Below are positions 49,192 through 60,751 of a DNA stretch of 64,000 nt, in pieces (within the stretch, counting starts at the first letter, position 1; the number at the start of each line of letters is the position of its first letter). Source of the stretch: Marthasterias glacialis (Eukaryota > Echinodermata > Asteroidea > Forcipulatida > Asteriidae). Below the pieces are notes generated by a model that did no database searches, was not told the origin of the DNA, and worked only from the letters and a program-made list of their open reading frames with translations. The position numbers were made by a program, and so were the translations under genes. The DNA is taken from positions 7,802,811-7,866,810 of the forward strand of contig OU452229.1 of assembly GCA_911728455.2 (NCBI GenBank). The letters run 5' to 3'.

Positions 49192-49860
49192 GTGTTCCGT
49201 CCCAACTTGACAATTGCCCCAACTATAGTTGGGACTGGTCCCAACTTGAGTGTTACAGTTGGGGCGTCCCAACTATAGTTGGGATTGCAGTAAATACAGA
49301 GTACCATCGGAACCAGTACCCCCCACAGAATGTGATATGTCCGCACAAACGGCAACACAATACTGAAAGTGTTAATGACAATGCTCATTTCTTCAATTAT
49401 TTTAACGAAATGGACAAGAATAAAAAATAAAATAATGATAGTTATGAAGTTATTAAGACCACTTTATTCTAGTACTTGATAACATTTGAGACGAATTAGA
49501 AAGAGAATTTTGGTTTCCGAGAGAAAGAAATTAAATCCGTACTTTGAGACTGAAAACGTCACCTGTTATCTGGTCACATGATTGTGTCCGCCGTCAGAAC
49601 CCTCTAAAAAAAGACACTTGTAACCACATGTTCTGTATATAATTAATTATGACGAGTTAGCGGCCCAGAAGACTAAATGTTAGTGCTACCAATCTATCAA
49701 CCAATGGGCCTTTTCCAAACCTCGTCTTTAGCTCCGGCTCCGCTTCCGTGGAGAGCTGCATGGGCGATCCCAACTATAGTTGGGGCACCCCAACTGTAAC
49801 ACTCAAGTTGGGACCAGTCCCAACTGTAGTTGGGGCGATTGTCAAGTTGGGACGGAACAC
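49192..49860. mobile_element. 669-bp foldback element with ~95-bp terminal inverted repeats
   Basis: The left arm, from GTGTTCCGTCCCAACTTGAC to about 49288, is mirrored by the right arm from about 49764 to GTCAAGTTGGGACGGAACAC, with very few mismatches. Each arm carries palindromes of the type CCCAACTATAGTTGGG and several CCCAACT/AGTTGGG words, so the arms can fold on themselves as well as on each other. The interior (49290-49760) has no recognisable ORF. No target duplication was found, so the superfamily is undetermined. Confidence 0.8.
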
Positions 49861-52716
49861 TGGTATTGGGGGGAAAACCTTCAGAAAAGGGAGATGTTTT
49901 TGTAGTGTTTTAAACCGCAACTACATGTAGTTTATGTTGAAAAAAATGTTATGAGGAGAGTTTCAAAAGAACACAAGAGCTGTTAACACATGAATGTTTG
50001 AGAATATCTCTACAAATGTGAAATTTAAGTGACACTGTCACCATAAATATTTTAAAACTAGGACCATGACTTGAGCTCACATACATAGACTTATTTTACC
50101 ACTCCTAAAATGCTGAGAGATGGGAGTGGTTTTCTTATTTTTGTTCATGCATATGTTATGTAAAATATTTTTGTATAAGAATCAACTGTATAAAGTGTGA
50201 ACAGTTTATAGAATGATAAATTTTGTTGTGTACCAAAGCCCAATTTTGACAAATAATAAGGAAAGGGTAAGCTTTGTCACACATTTTCAAGCAAAACATC
50301 GGAGGACCCTTCATAATGGTTTTGGGTACAAAATCAAACAAGACCCAGTTTTTGTTAAATTAATTACATGTATATGATGTTACCGTGTCTTATTTCATTT
50401 TATCAATGTAAAAAATTTTAAGATAAGGCTCATAAAAACAGCATAAGTTTATCCTTTCTTTAAATATGATTTTTGTTTTACTTTTTAAACTGGTGACCCT
50501 TTTGGACATATAGGGTCACACACTAACTGCAGCAGGCAACTGATGCCAAATAAATACGCTACATGACTAAAAACTCTAAATTGCTTGTGCTGCATACTGC
50601 TAAGGAGTTCAGATATCATAGTTTTAGGAATGTATTAATAGCATAAGAGGCTGGGAAATTAGATTTGTTTAAATGCATATTACAAATGGCTATTACAATT
50701 AAATGGATTGAAGCTGTCTATTTGAAGGGGTTAACCCCTGGTCTCTTTATTTTCACAAGTTTGTGACTGATAATCACAGTTATTCTATGGGAATGTCACA
50801 TATCTTTTCTCATGCCAATTTGTAGTGTGTGTGATTGCATTTTACCCCAGTACAAGCAACAGTATTGATCCATTTATTGGGCTGTTGCCACCATATGAAA
50901 AGCATTGTAGGCTTACTTGAGTTATTCAACCTTGCAGTAGTCTTCTTTGCTATGGTTGAATGACATTGGACAAAAGCCATGAGATCTCTACTCTTTTGAG
51001 TTGAAAGGTCTTATTAGTCCAGCATAAGCAACAGATGGCTGCATTGTGATTGGTTAATGGGCACTTGATGCTACCGCCTCAGGCAAACTATGCATCAAAA
51101 GCAATATCACCTAAATTGTGCTGTATTGTTTGTATGGAAGTGTATTAGTTAACAATTAAAATAATAGTTTTATTTGTTCATCTGAATGAACCATTAATTT
51201 GATGACAAATGCAGTCATTTAAATTTTTATGAAACTTCACAATGGTATTGTTTTTAAAGGAGGATGATTATTTTATATAAAAATTTTGTTAAAAAAAGTT
51301 GCTTGTCCCTTTTCACCCTGAATTCTACAGGCTTTAAGTGTTAGAATGTTTGTATATTTATACCAATGTTTTATTGTTTATTTACAATTCCATCTAAGCA
51401 TTGGAAACCTTTATATTTGAGGATAAACCTACATGTACATTAAAAAATCTAAGTAGATCTAAGTAGATCGTGGTTTTACATGTTTTTCTTAGGGACCAAA
51501 AGTGTTCCACTCTTGTGTATGTAACAATAACAGTGTTTACAAGTATGTGCTAAATTGTTTTCTACATGTAAAGTGTACTGTACTGTACTATACAATAGTA
51601 CAATTGTAGAAACACTATTAATATTATAAATTAATTTATTAAAGGGACCATTTTTTTAAAGGAACAAATTTATAAATATTGCTGGAATAAAATGTGGTTG
51701 TACAATGTAAGCAAGCAGTGATCAGACTGAATGCAAATGCCTCATCTCCCTACAACCAGTGGTACAGAGGGACAACCCCTTGTCAATGCTCACACTCACA
51801 TCATCACAGAGCGGTCCAACCACACAAAGGCAACTCATTATAAACAATACAGACCTTGGTAGTACAACGTATGTATACTCTTGTGTTGTATACAGTACAT
51901 GTACATGCATGTGTACAGTAGTCGTGATATGTACATCATCAACACACTTCTGCATTTGATATACACGTACACATTGTGGAATTGAAATTGCCACATAATT
52001 CAACATGTTGTTTTTGGAGAGCTTGGTCAATGTGGAAGACTGCATGAGCTGGGTGAGTTGTTGTTAAGCAAACTGGTGTGTTATATCATATTTCTCAGGA
52101 AATACTTTGAATTTGGTGGGATTTAGATGAAGGACCAGTTTGTGGTACAGTATGTGTATTTTGTATTTAGCTGATATCTTGGTATCAAGTGAGATACATG
52201 TGAATGTACATGTATGAAGAGACACAATTCTGTTAGCATTAACACATAACCCATACATACATGTAGGGTGTCTGAAGTCTGAAGCACCTAGCCAGTAGAC
52301 TGTGGAAGTATTGCACTTATTCCACAAATCGGGGAACCTTGGGTTCCAACTTGATTGAATGTGTAAACAAAACAAAATCATGCACTTAAACGTTTGAATA
52401 CATAAAAGACTTGCCCGGTCTTCAAGTTATAACAGACTCTACTCCTAGTTTATACCATATGATCCTGCATTGAGGTATCAAACAACCCCAACCCAAATTT
52501 TCCAGACCAGAAAGCAATCAGCAAATGAAAGATTGACTGAATGGTGATCTGGGTCAGATCCCATTATCCACCTCTATGGTCAAATGAAAAAGGGTTTGAA
52601 ACCCTGCAAAGGACAATCAATTTATAGCACTGTTACATGGAACCAACATTAGAATTAGAATTCTGTAACTTTAAGGAGAAAAATGGACAACAAATATTGT
52701 CAGATATTTGATTTGT

Positions 52717-53610
52717 ACCTAGGCTACCTTCAGATAGCCAGTACTTGTACCTAGGCTACCTTCAGATAGCCAGTGGCGTGTCGTGGCCGAGCGGATAAGA
52801 ACACCGGACTCAAGCTCTGGTGTCTCTGATCAGCAGAGTGTGGGTTCGAGTCCCGGTCGTGACACTTGTGTCCTTAAGCAAGACACTTTACCATTATTGC
52901 TTCGTCCTTCGGATGGGACATAAAGCCGTTGGTCCCGTGTGTCATGTAATGCACGTAAAAGAACCCAGTGACACTTATCGAAAAAGAGAAGGGGTTCGCC
53001 CCGGTGTTCCTGGTTTGATCGGCTGCAGATTGCGCCACAGCATCTTGTGAACCATTACATGGTGCTATGTAAAGGAACAGGTCTCATACTTCAAAAACGT
53101 AACTCATCATACCTCGCAGGAAAAAAAAATACTGAGCGCTCTGAGACGCCCATAGGGTGTGATAAAGCGCTATTTAAAAACTGCGTATTATTATTATTAT
53201 TATTATTACCTTCAGATAGCCAGCACTTGTACCTAGGCTACCTTCAGATAGCCAGTACTTGTACCTAGGCTACCTTCAGATAGCCAGTACTTGTACCTAG
53301 GCTACCTTCAGATAGCCAGCACTTGTACCTAGGCTACCTTCAGATAGCCAGTACTTGTACCTAGGCTACCTTCAGATAGCCAGTACTTGTACCTAGGCTA
53401 CCTTCAGATATCCAGTACTTGTACCTAGGCTACATGTACCTTCAGATAGCCAGTACTTGTACCTAGGCTACCTTCAGATAGCCAGTACTTGTACCTAGGC
53501 TACATGTACCTTCAGATAGCCAGTACTTGTACCTAGGCTACCTTCAGATATCCAGTACTTGTACCTAGGCTACATGTACCTTCAGATAGCCAGTACTTGT
53601 ACCTAGGCTG
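52717..53610. repeat. 32/38-bp satellite interrupted by a SINE
   Basis: About 14 units carry ACCTAGGCTACC, CAGATAGCCAG and TACTTGT. Most are 32 bp. In the last part, ACCTAGG words start at 53391, 53423, 53461, 53493, 53531, 53563 and 53601, alternating 32 and 38 bp, the longer unit having an extra ACATGT. This makes a 70-bp higher-order unit repeated three times. Two units lie before and the rest after the SINE at 52774-53206. Confidence 0.95.
52774..53206 (+). mobile_element. Full-length tRNA-Leu-like SINE (family D)
   Basis: The head GTGTCGTGGCCGAGCGGATA, then CCGGACTCAAGCTCTGG (a tRNA-Leu anticodon arm with CAA), then GGGTTCGAGTCCCGGTCGTG as B box and T arm, is close to a complete tRNA. 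The body includes CTTAAGCAAGACACTTTACC, GTAAAAGAACCCAGTGACAC and GGGGTTCGCCCC; the 3' end is AAAGCGCTATTTAAAAACTG followed by a TTA-type trinucleotide tail. The body resembles tRNA-Leu-headed SINEs of echinoderms, other invertebrate deuterostomes and fish, from memory. It is flanked by TACCTTCAGATAGCCAG on both sides, either a target duplication or simply the host satellite. Confidence 0.9.
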
Positions 53611-54526
53611 CCTATAGTATTACATGTAGCTTTGTACATGTAATTAAACAAAGAGTCTCCTCTCAAATAGGTTTTTCCATTGTTTCTGCACACATCAATT
53701 GTACATGTTTTTAGCCTTCTTATACCTGTTTTCTGTTTTAACCATTTTATCTCAAGTTAAATGTTACAACACACATTCATTTCACTGACTGTATAATTCC
53801 TTTCCTGGTTAATAACATTTGTAGTCTATCTTTCATTAACCTTAACCATCCTCAAAATTGCTTATTAAAATTATATGGTGTGGGATGTTGATGTGTGCCA
53901 TCTTTATAACAAGAAGAATCATTTGCATCTTGTTTCTGTGTCTTGTCTCAGCTCTGCTGGAGCTTTTGCCAAAATCAACAAAGATTGTAACTAACAGTTA
54001 TCAATTTTCCCCTAATATATTGAAGAGCCAAGCTTAGTTATTATGGTTGCTCTGATTGTTTTTTTTTTATTTAAATGAATGGTTGGATGACACATTTTGA
54101 AATGCTTTAAGGATCTTGATGCTGTTTACAGATATTTGCAGAGCTGCAAGTGAGGTTAATGCTGTAGTTCCAAAAAAGGTCACATGTGCCCTTTTTAGAA
54201 ATAAGACCGTGTTACATAGAAACATGTGACCATGTTGTTAGTTTGTCCATTTAAAGTCATGATGCAACAAAGGTTGGTCTTTAGAAGCCTGAATTTATCA
54301 TAATGAAGTAAAATGATTCAGATTATGATCAACTTGGGGTTCGAAAATATCAGAACAACTATTTCTTCTTTGATACCTTAAAGTGTATTTGTACCTCAGT
54401 GTGTATTTATGTCTGTCGTTGGTCTGCATGGTTTCTACACAGTTATACATTCTTTGTTTTTCATATTTTATTCTTCAAACTCATGTAAATAAAAGCTCTC
54501 TATTATTTTGTATGATTTGATTTTAG

Positions 54527-54665
54527 AGTGGAATGCCAGCTCTAACCAGTGATATGACGACAAGTGGTAGTTCTCTTTCACCCCATGCTAAATCAGGCTC
54601 TCCTTATTTCTATGGCCCTCACCACAGACGCAGACCACTTGTGCCTGAACATCCCAGTTTTGCAG
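54527..54665 (+). CDS. TCF12/TCF4 orthologue: E-protein (TCF4/TCF12-like) internal exon 4 (RRRPL exon)
   Basis: Starts in phase 0 after GATTTTAG and ends with one base of a Gly codon at GCA G|GTAAGT. It encodes SGMPALTSDMTTSGSSLSPH and then ends YFYGPHHRRRPLVPEHPSFA. In vertebrate TCF12 and TCF4 the same exon is Ser/Gly/Pro-rich and carries an aromatic pair followed by RRRPLH. The Arg cluster RRRP is, in the vertebrate proteins, the first basic part of the nuclear-localisation region completed by the next exon. Of 46 codons plus one base, the C-terminal third is the conserved part. This is, with exons 3 and 6, the strongest evidence for the family. Confidence 0.93.
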
Positions 54666-54804
54666 GTAAGTTTAGACAATTATTAAACAATTTTAATATT
54701 TGAATCTTCAAAACTGCATATTCAGAAACCTAGGTTTCTTTCATGACACTCTTTCAAGATCACTAAATGGTTTGGCATTAATGTCTGTCAGATGTATATC
54801 AGTA

Positions 54805-54983
54805 CAGGCCTTGATCTTAAACGAGGCCACCGAAGCCATTGGCCTCATGCCCTGTCGAGTTGGTCCGCATGCCCTTCAGAAAAATTGCACTGTCACTACC
54901 AACTTGGCCAGCATGCCCTTGTACAATTTCTCTGATTTGGCCAGCAAAGGCCCTTCCCCCATTTTTCTTAAGATCGAGGCCTG
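54805..54983. mobile_element. 179-bp MITE with 6-bp target duplication, copy B
   Basis: CAGGCCTTGATCTTAA and the inverted TTAAGATCGAGGCCTG form the ends. TCAGTA directly flanks both sides (54799-54804 and 54984-54989). The interior is the reverse complement of copy A at 10523-10700, with about ten differences by eye. Confidence 0.88.
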
Positions 54984-55757
54984 TCAGTATACAATAATTA
55001 CTATAATTGATTAAATGAAAAGTTAGTGTGTCAATCAACTGAAATTGTAAATGTAATGTACTAGTTTTAAAACTGAATTAGGTCATCTATATATGGCATA
55101 CATTTCAAAATGAACCTTTACATGTTGCCATGGGGTAAAAATGGTGCAGAATTGTTTTCCCTCAACGCTTTCCCCCACTAAATAAGTATATTGCTTTTAC
55201 CATGCCTGATATGTGGCAGAGGGAGGCCCCCCCCAAAAAAATGTTCCTATTCTCTAACACACTCTTCCCCTCTTGTACAGAAGCACACCCCCTCCCCCTA
55301 AAATCCTCAAAAGAATTCCAGAGATTTCCAGAACACAATGAAGACACAATATGAGGGGATTACACGCTGCCAAATATCAAGCACCAAATGATGTTGCTCC
55401 CTGCTCCTCACCCATAAAATCAATCAATCAATCAAAAAATACATAAAGTAATGCCATGATTGCTTTAAATAAAAGTGCTTGAATCCAAGACTTTGTGTGA
55501 TTTAAAAAAAAAATAGTTGTTGCCCTGCACTTTTTTTTTCTTTCCCCCTTTCTTTATATGATATTGTTTATTTGCTTATTTAATATTATTATATTCCCCT
55601 TATTGTTTGTATTAACTTATAGTTGTTGGGAGTTCGTGACACACTAAGGGCTTTTCCAGTTCGGTTATACAGAGAGTACTACTTTTCAAGAATATTACTC
55701 TTTTGTTTTCAATAACACATTTTAATATTGTGCAAGTTAATGTGTTACAGCATATTA

Positions 55758-56914
55758 CAGGCATGAGAATCTTCCGGTTTAGACCGGCATTCCGGTTTTT
55801 TTTTCCTTTCAAATTTTTATGGTCTTTGAGTTCAATGTGAATTTGATATAAAATTTGGGGGGTGAGGTTCGGGGGTATACATGTGTATTTCGCTAATCTC
55901 TCTTTTTAAATCAAAAATTGTTACCTTATAAACGTTAATCGAAATGTATAATGTACGTCTCTCGTTCGTGAAAAATAGCCGCGGGGTGTTGGCAGGCAGG
56001 CCGCCCGCCGCGTGCAAGACGAAATGAGTAGACTTCTCTCATTCCTTGCTTCTTTCACGATACGGCTCGTCTGTTGATTGCAATACGTTTGATGCTGATG
56101 CAGAAGTGTGGAGACTTTACTAAGTCTGCTGACAACAATGTGTACATTCGGCTGCACTTTCTATTTTAGCCTCTTCCACCAGCCGTCAGTACACACTTTC
56201 CAAAGAAAGCACCATTTCCAGATACGGTTAAGGCATTTTACGGCTGGAGATAAATTAACGTTTTGACCTAAATTTTGACCAGAAATTTCGAGACGGTGTA
56301 TGTCCGACGCACGTGTGTGGAGAATCGTCGACGTTTGCAGATTATTTTCTTATATTTTTCTAAAGTGCTACGGTTTTTTAAACTCTCAAGATTATTTTGA
56401 AGATACTAAAAAGTGTTTGAATAATAATTTTAATGGTGAATGGGTCACAACGCTTATCACAGGTAAAGACAAATTTTACAAATTTATAAATGTGACCGAT
56501 GCATGGATTACAAACTCGGAAGATCATTACTGTGAGCTTTTTAAGAGAAGATACGTCTAGCATTGTTAGAATTTCATCCTTTTTTCATTGAGTATTTTCC
56601 TCCCATTTACTTCGCCTTGGTCCCACTACCGCTAGTGGTGGGGTTCACACCGAGTGCGACGCCAACTGTGCATCACGTTGCCCACTTTCCGGACGTTGCC
56701 CAAAATCCGGACATGTATTTTTTAACGTTAGATTTTTCCAATGTTTTTTTCAATAGCCAGTTGCATCTCAGCATCAAGGTATTGTACCCACAGCAAACAA
56801 TTTTACCCCCATCCCCTCTTACTCAGCTGGGGTCTGTGCCGTGCGATTCGTGATTATAAATGTACCAAAAAAATAGATTTCCTGTTTTTTTATCGTCACC
56901 CATTCTCATGCCTG
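55758..56914. mobile_element. hAT-like element, second type of ends, with conserved interior
   Basis: Ends CAGGCATGAGAATC and, inverted, ATTCTCATGCCTG are a 13-bp inverted pair. No 8-bp duplication is obvious, so the boundaries are less certain than for the element at 31303. The interior from 56158 to about 56765 matches that element's interior closely, up to AGCCAGTTGCATCTCAG, which resembles the other element's right end. An ORF at 56300-56560 (plus strand, 86 codons, with NSEDHYCELFKRRYV at its end) is intact here and broken in the other element. It matches no domain I know. Confidence 0.6.
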
Positions 56915-57084
56915 TTATTAACAGTCCAATATGTTACGTTGCTATGGATCAATCAAATCTAAATGTAGAACCAGACAGAAACCAGACTCAATTTTTTTAA
57001 TATTATTTTTTTTTCGGGGGGGGGGGGGGGGGTGCCTTCACATCTGATGTGATTAAATCCAACAAATCTGTCTATTAATATTAA

Positions 57085-57560
57085 TCCTGTCTGTATCATT
57101 AGCACAATTTATTAAACTTTTTCTTGTAAAAACACTTTTCCAGCCACAATAAGCTTACTTTATGTCTTGTTCATTGACCTGTGTGAAACTTCGAGTGGTC
57201 ATGTGTTTAGCTTGTGGAAAACAAATTGTATCCTGTGGAAATTTCCTTTTCAAATTGGTCGGAAGAAATGATGGCAACAGTCATTTTTTACACTCCCAAA
57301 AAGGAAGCTAGATTCATCAGGTAGCCTAAGAGAAGAAATTCTTGATCTTTCATAAATTATGGGAAAGTATTAACGTGAGATGCATCAACTATTATTATTG
57401 CTCTGGAAGATCAGCTAAAAGTCAAAAACAATTTTTGAGCCTTTTCATAAAAATATCCAAAGATACTTCATTTGTCATATTTTCATTGAGTAGTTTTTCC
57501 ATTGCCATTTGCTATTGGTGTGAGCGATTGCGCCAGGGTCACGGTGTAAGGTATATACAT
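57085..57560. repeat. Diverged relative of the hAT-element interior
   Basis: AACACTTTTCCAGCCACAAT, AATTGTATCCTGT, GATGGCAACAGTCATTT and TCATTGAGTAGTTTTTCC follow the order seen at 22640-23010 and, more loosely, at 56190-56600. It is an older member of the same group. Confidence 0.45.
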
Positions 57561-60500
57561 ACTGTCGCATGGCCCTAACTCTGGATTTGAATTTTCATTG
57601 TAGTACATGTAAATGTTTTTTGTGTTTGTTAAAAAAAGGGGGTTAATTAAACTTTTGCCCTGTAGATTCTGTGGAATGATTGTTGATTTGACTGCTTGGA
57701 ATAATTCCCTTATTTGACCTGTTGAATGCTCACCTTTTCCTCAAATTGTATTTGTCGTTCATGTACACATGGTTTATGTAATGAATACAGGTAACCTGAG
57801 ATGCAGGTTGGCTCAGAGTTGGAAGTGGTGAGGAAGTCTTAAAAAAGCACCATTCCTGTTAATAATCCATGAATGTTGTGTAGTTGTTTGACTGTTTACA
57901 ATCTCTCAGACTTAAGTTCAACCTTGGACAACATTTACTTGTGATTTGACTTGACTCTATAGAATGTGACTCTCATGCTTAATAATTTAGCTTTTGTTTT
58001 ACCATTTCAGATAGCTTTGAACTATGCAATATTAAATGTTACAGTACTTCAATACCATCTCCAAAGGATTGTGAAAGCAATGTGGGAAGGTGTTTGTGAA
58101 AGATGTGTTAGTTCTTAATGGTGTCAGTGGACCTTTAAGTATACGTACAACTCTACATGGATAATGTGTTCTGATCTTCCTGCTTTCTTGTATTCAGATT
58201 ATATAGCTTAAAATCCTGGCAAGTTCGATCATGTCACATCATATCTAACTTTATTGATTGTTTTGTTCTTTTGCATGGGATGCAAAGCTGTATATAAGGC
58301 CTATCAGTTCTTCTATTTGAATGAGTGTAAGAGCGATCAATCTCCTTCACTTCCCTCAGCCATGTCTAATAGCACTCCTTTAAATTCCACCAGTGGATCT
58401 TAAAAATTGTAACAAAATATTGAGAAAAAGACCAATCTGCATGGGAAAAGTGAACTCAGTCCATTGTATTACATTTTTTTTTTTTTTTTTTAAATCTTTT
58501 ACATACTTGATAGAGGAAACTTAGGGATAGTTTTCATTGACTGGCATGTGACTGGTGCGCATGCACACTGTTAGTGTTAAATCAAACGACGCAATAGCCA
58601 AAGATCGAGCTCTGCCGGCCACCAAGGCTCGTCTAAAAGACTCTGATCGATCCACACGTCCCAACACACATAATACCGGCCTTAAGCCCATGCATCAGTA
58701 ATTCCATGGAATATCTGGAGATGCAGTCCTGCACCAGCAATAGTGAGTTGCTGATTTGCTGCATGTTGAGCAAGCTCGCCCAATGAAACCCATTGAATGG
58801 TATACCCAGAGTCTATCAATATGCTGTAAATACTGTGCACCAGTTGGACAACTGGCTGATATTGCTTGGTACTCATGAACAAAAACATGTGTTTGGTACC
58901 AGGCAATATTGAGCACTAGTCAAAAATTGGTTGCTGTGCGAACTTGTCCATGGTGTAAACATATACAAGTACAAATTTTGTTTCTTAAATATTTGATGTT
59001 TTGCTCGGCCTTACCAATGTTATCCAAGACAGCTTGATGTACCACTCACAAAGAATATGCACACACTTACAGTGCTTTGCGTTACAGGTTGTCCTCCGAC
59101 CAGAGGAAGAGTGGTGCAGATCTTATATGTAATGTTTGTGTGCAAACTAAGCCACCTACGCTGTTTTTACATAAATTACGTGTGACTACTCAAAGGCATT
59201 TGTGCCCTGGATGTAACAACCTTAATGTCATTGACTAAATTTAATAAGACTTTCGTAAAATTTAAAACATTTTGGTTTCGAGACACCATAGAATCACAGG
59301 ATGTTTTACAAAAGTATGGTGTAAAATGAGCGTTTAATTTTTGTTCTTTGGACTTATTGTGTATGTTTTTTGTTCCAATTAGTGTAAATAGCTCACCTGG
59401 ATTATTTAAGCAGATACATTTACAGCTCTCAACTTTTCTTAAAATGCAGGAATGGCCGATGTGTTGTTGTAAGGCAAAAGAACTTTTTTCTTTTTTTAAT
59501 TGGCAGCAAATTACCCCAACTCTCTAATCATTAATCAGAGATAGGTTAGTCAGTTTACAATAATGTCATTATCATAACTTTAATACAACATTTTTGAAAT
59601 GTTTGTATTTATTGTGGTACATGGAGGCATTCATAATTGCTGGCCCACAGGACACATCCATAAAACTTTCCTTTATAAATATATTCCAACAAGTTCACAA
59701 ATACTTGTCTTTCCCCGGAATAATTAGTCTTATCCACTTACATATTGTTGTAAATGAAAGTTGTAAATGTAGCAACACTCTACGTGGCTGATGATGCGTT
59801 ATGAACCAAGGACCTCTACTCAATGGGGGCAGCTTAGCCCAAGTGTGGAATCAACTCCAACTGACCATCAATTTGTCCCCATCTATGCAAACATTCAAGA
59901 CGAACATCAACTATTATGACCTGTTCAGTCTGAAAGCTTACCCAGACCTTTGAAACTCCTAACTTTGTTTCTTCCTTGAACACCACCATGAGTGGCTTGT
60001 TAGGTGGATACTGATGCCTCAAAAATGTTAGGCTCATAATGTACATGTATGAAGGATAAAATATACATGTACAAGTACAGTTAAGTTCTTGATAAGATAA
60101 TCATTAGTGGAAGCTTTGTATATCCCTTAAAACAATGCAGCAACTGTAACAAATGTTACTTCTTACAAAGGTGTTAAGGAGAAAAACTTTTTCTTGCCCA
60201 AATGACTACATGTACATGTACAACCCCCAACCAAATCACATATTTATGATGTATGCTAATGTATTATGACCATGATGTACAGTAGATTGACAATGAACAG
60301 TACATAATAGGTTTCATAGCTCCATACATGTATTGTATGTACAATAATGCTGTAGCTTGTGATCGGTAAAAACTCCTGGCAACCAAATAGTGTCTTGGCA
60401 TTGAAAAATGGCAGCAAGATGCCATTAGGCATGTAAGGTCAGTACTATAAAGGGGGCAGGGGGGCGGGTAAACAACAACAAAAAACAGACGATATGCTAT

Positions 60501-60710
60501 GACATTTTAATGGTTCTTTACATGTGAAGTGTATAAAACTAGTGTTCTGCGAGTTGTAGAACATATCTAGATTTACGCAATAGTAATGTAAGATCTGTAT
60601 GTAAATATTTTAACTAAATTATGTTATTGCTTCTCAAGATGGATATATAGACGTGAACTGTTTGATAACATTCAATAAGGTATTGTTTTATTTTGTTTGC
60701 TTATCATTAG

Positions 60711-60751
60711 GACCACATAAAAGAAGGAAAGGGCCTTCAAGTGGGCTAACG
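60711..60751 (+). CDS. TCF12/TCF4 orthologue: E-protein (TCF4/TCF12-like) internal exon 5 (basic NLS exon)
   Basis: A 41-bp micro-exon between TTATCATTAG and ACG|GTAAGT. Its first two bases complete the Gly codon from exon 4. The peptide is GPHKRRKGPSSGLT. Vertebrate TCF12 has QAKKVRKVPPGLPSS at this place, in an exon of similar size with the same phases (1 in, 0 out). The KRRK cluster stands for KKVRK, the second basic part of the nuclear-localisation region, and GPSSGL for VPPGLPSS. Taken with RRRP of exon 4, the bipartite basic arrangement is kept. Confidence 0.93.

Larger units (their letters stand above)
35806..54526. other. Intron (18.7 kb) between E-protein exons 3 and 4
   Basis: Starts GTAAGT and ends GATTTTAG. 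It is the largest and most repeat-loaded intron: short repeats (36145, 37745), the minisatellite-bearing element (38768-42224), a possible element remnant (43050), a SINE-like fragment (45948), the C-run duplication (47121), the foldback element (49192) and the 32-bp satellite with its SINE (52717-53610). The stretches 36220-37740, 43520-45940, 46025-47115, 47410-49190, 49865-52710 and 53615-54520 hold no exon or element that I can support. Confidence 0.7.
54666..60710. other. Intron (6.0 kb) between E-protein exons 4 and 5
   Basis: Starts GTAAGT and ends TTATCATTAG. It holds a MITE (54805), a hAT-like element (55758-56914), a diverged relative (57085), a poly-G run (about 57017-57032) and a poly-T run (about 58469-58490). 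The stretch 58490-60710 has minus-strand ORFs of 73-74 codons near 58682-58916 without recognisable domains. I looked here for a short alternative first exon of the HEBAlt/TCF4-A kind and did not find one. Confidence 0.7.

Noticed and set aside
52774-52861. tRNA-Leu(CAA)-like sequence, and tRNA-like heads at 2330, 12220, 12592, 27536, 34560 and 35460
   Set aside because: Each is followed by a SINE body and tail and has an imperfect acceptor stem; they are SINE heads and not tRNA genes.
52717-53610. CRISPR-like regular repeats
   Set aside because: The units are contiguous or near-contiguous with no unique spacers, in a eukaryotic intron; it is a satellite.
58682-58916. Overlapping 73-74-codon minus ORFs (with VSLGELAQHAANQQL)
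   Set aside because: Composition is protein-like, but two frames are equally open, no family is recognised and no splice context or second copy supports a gene.
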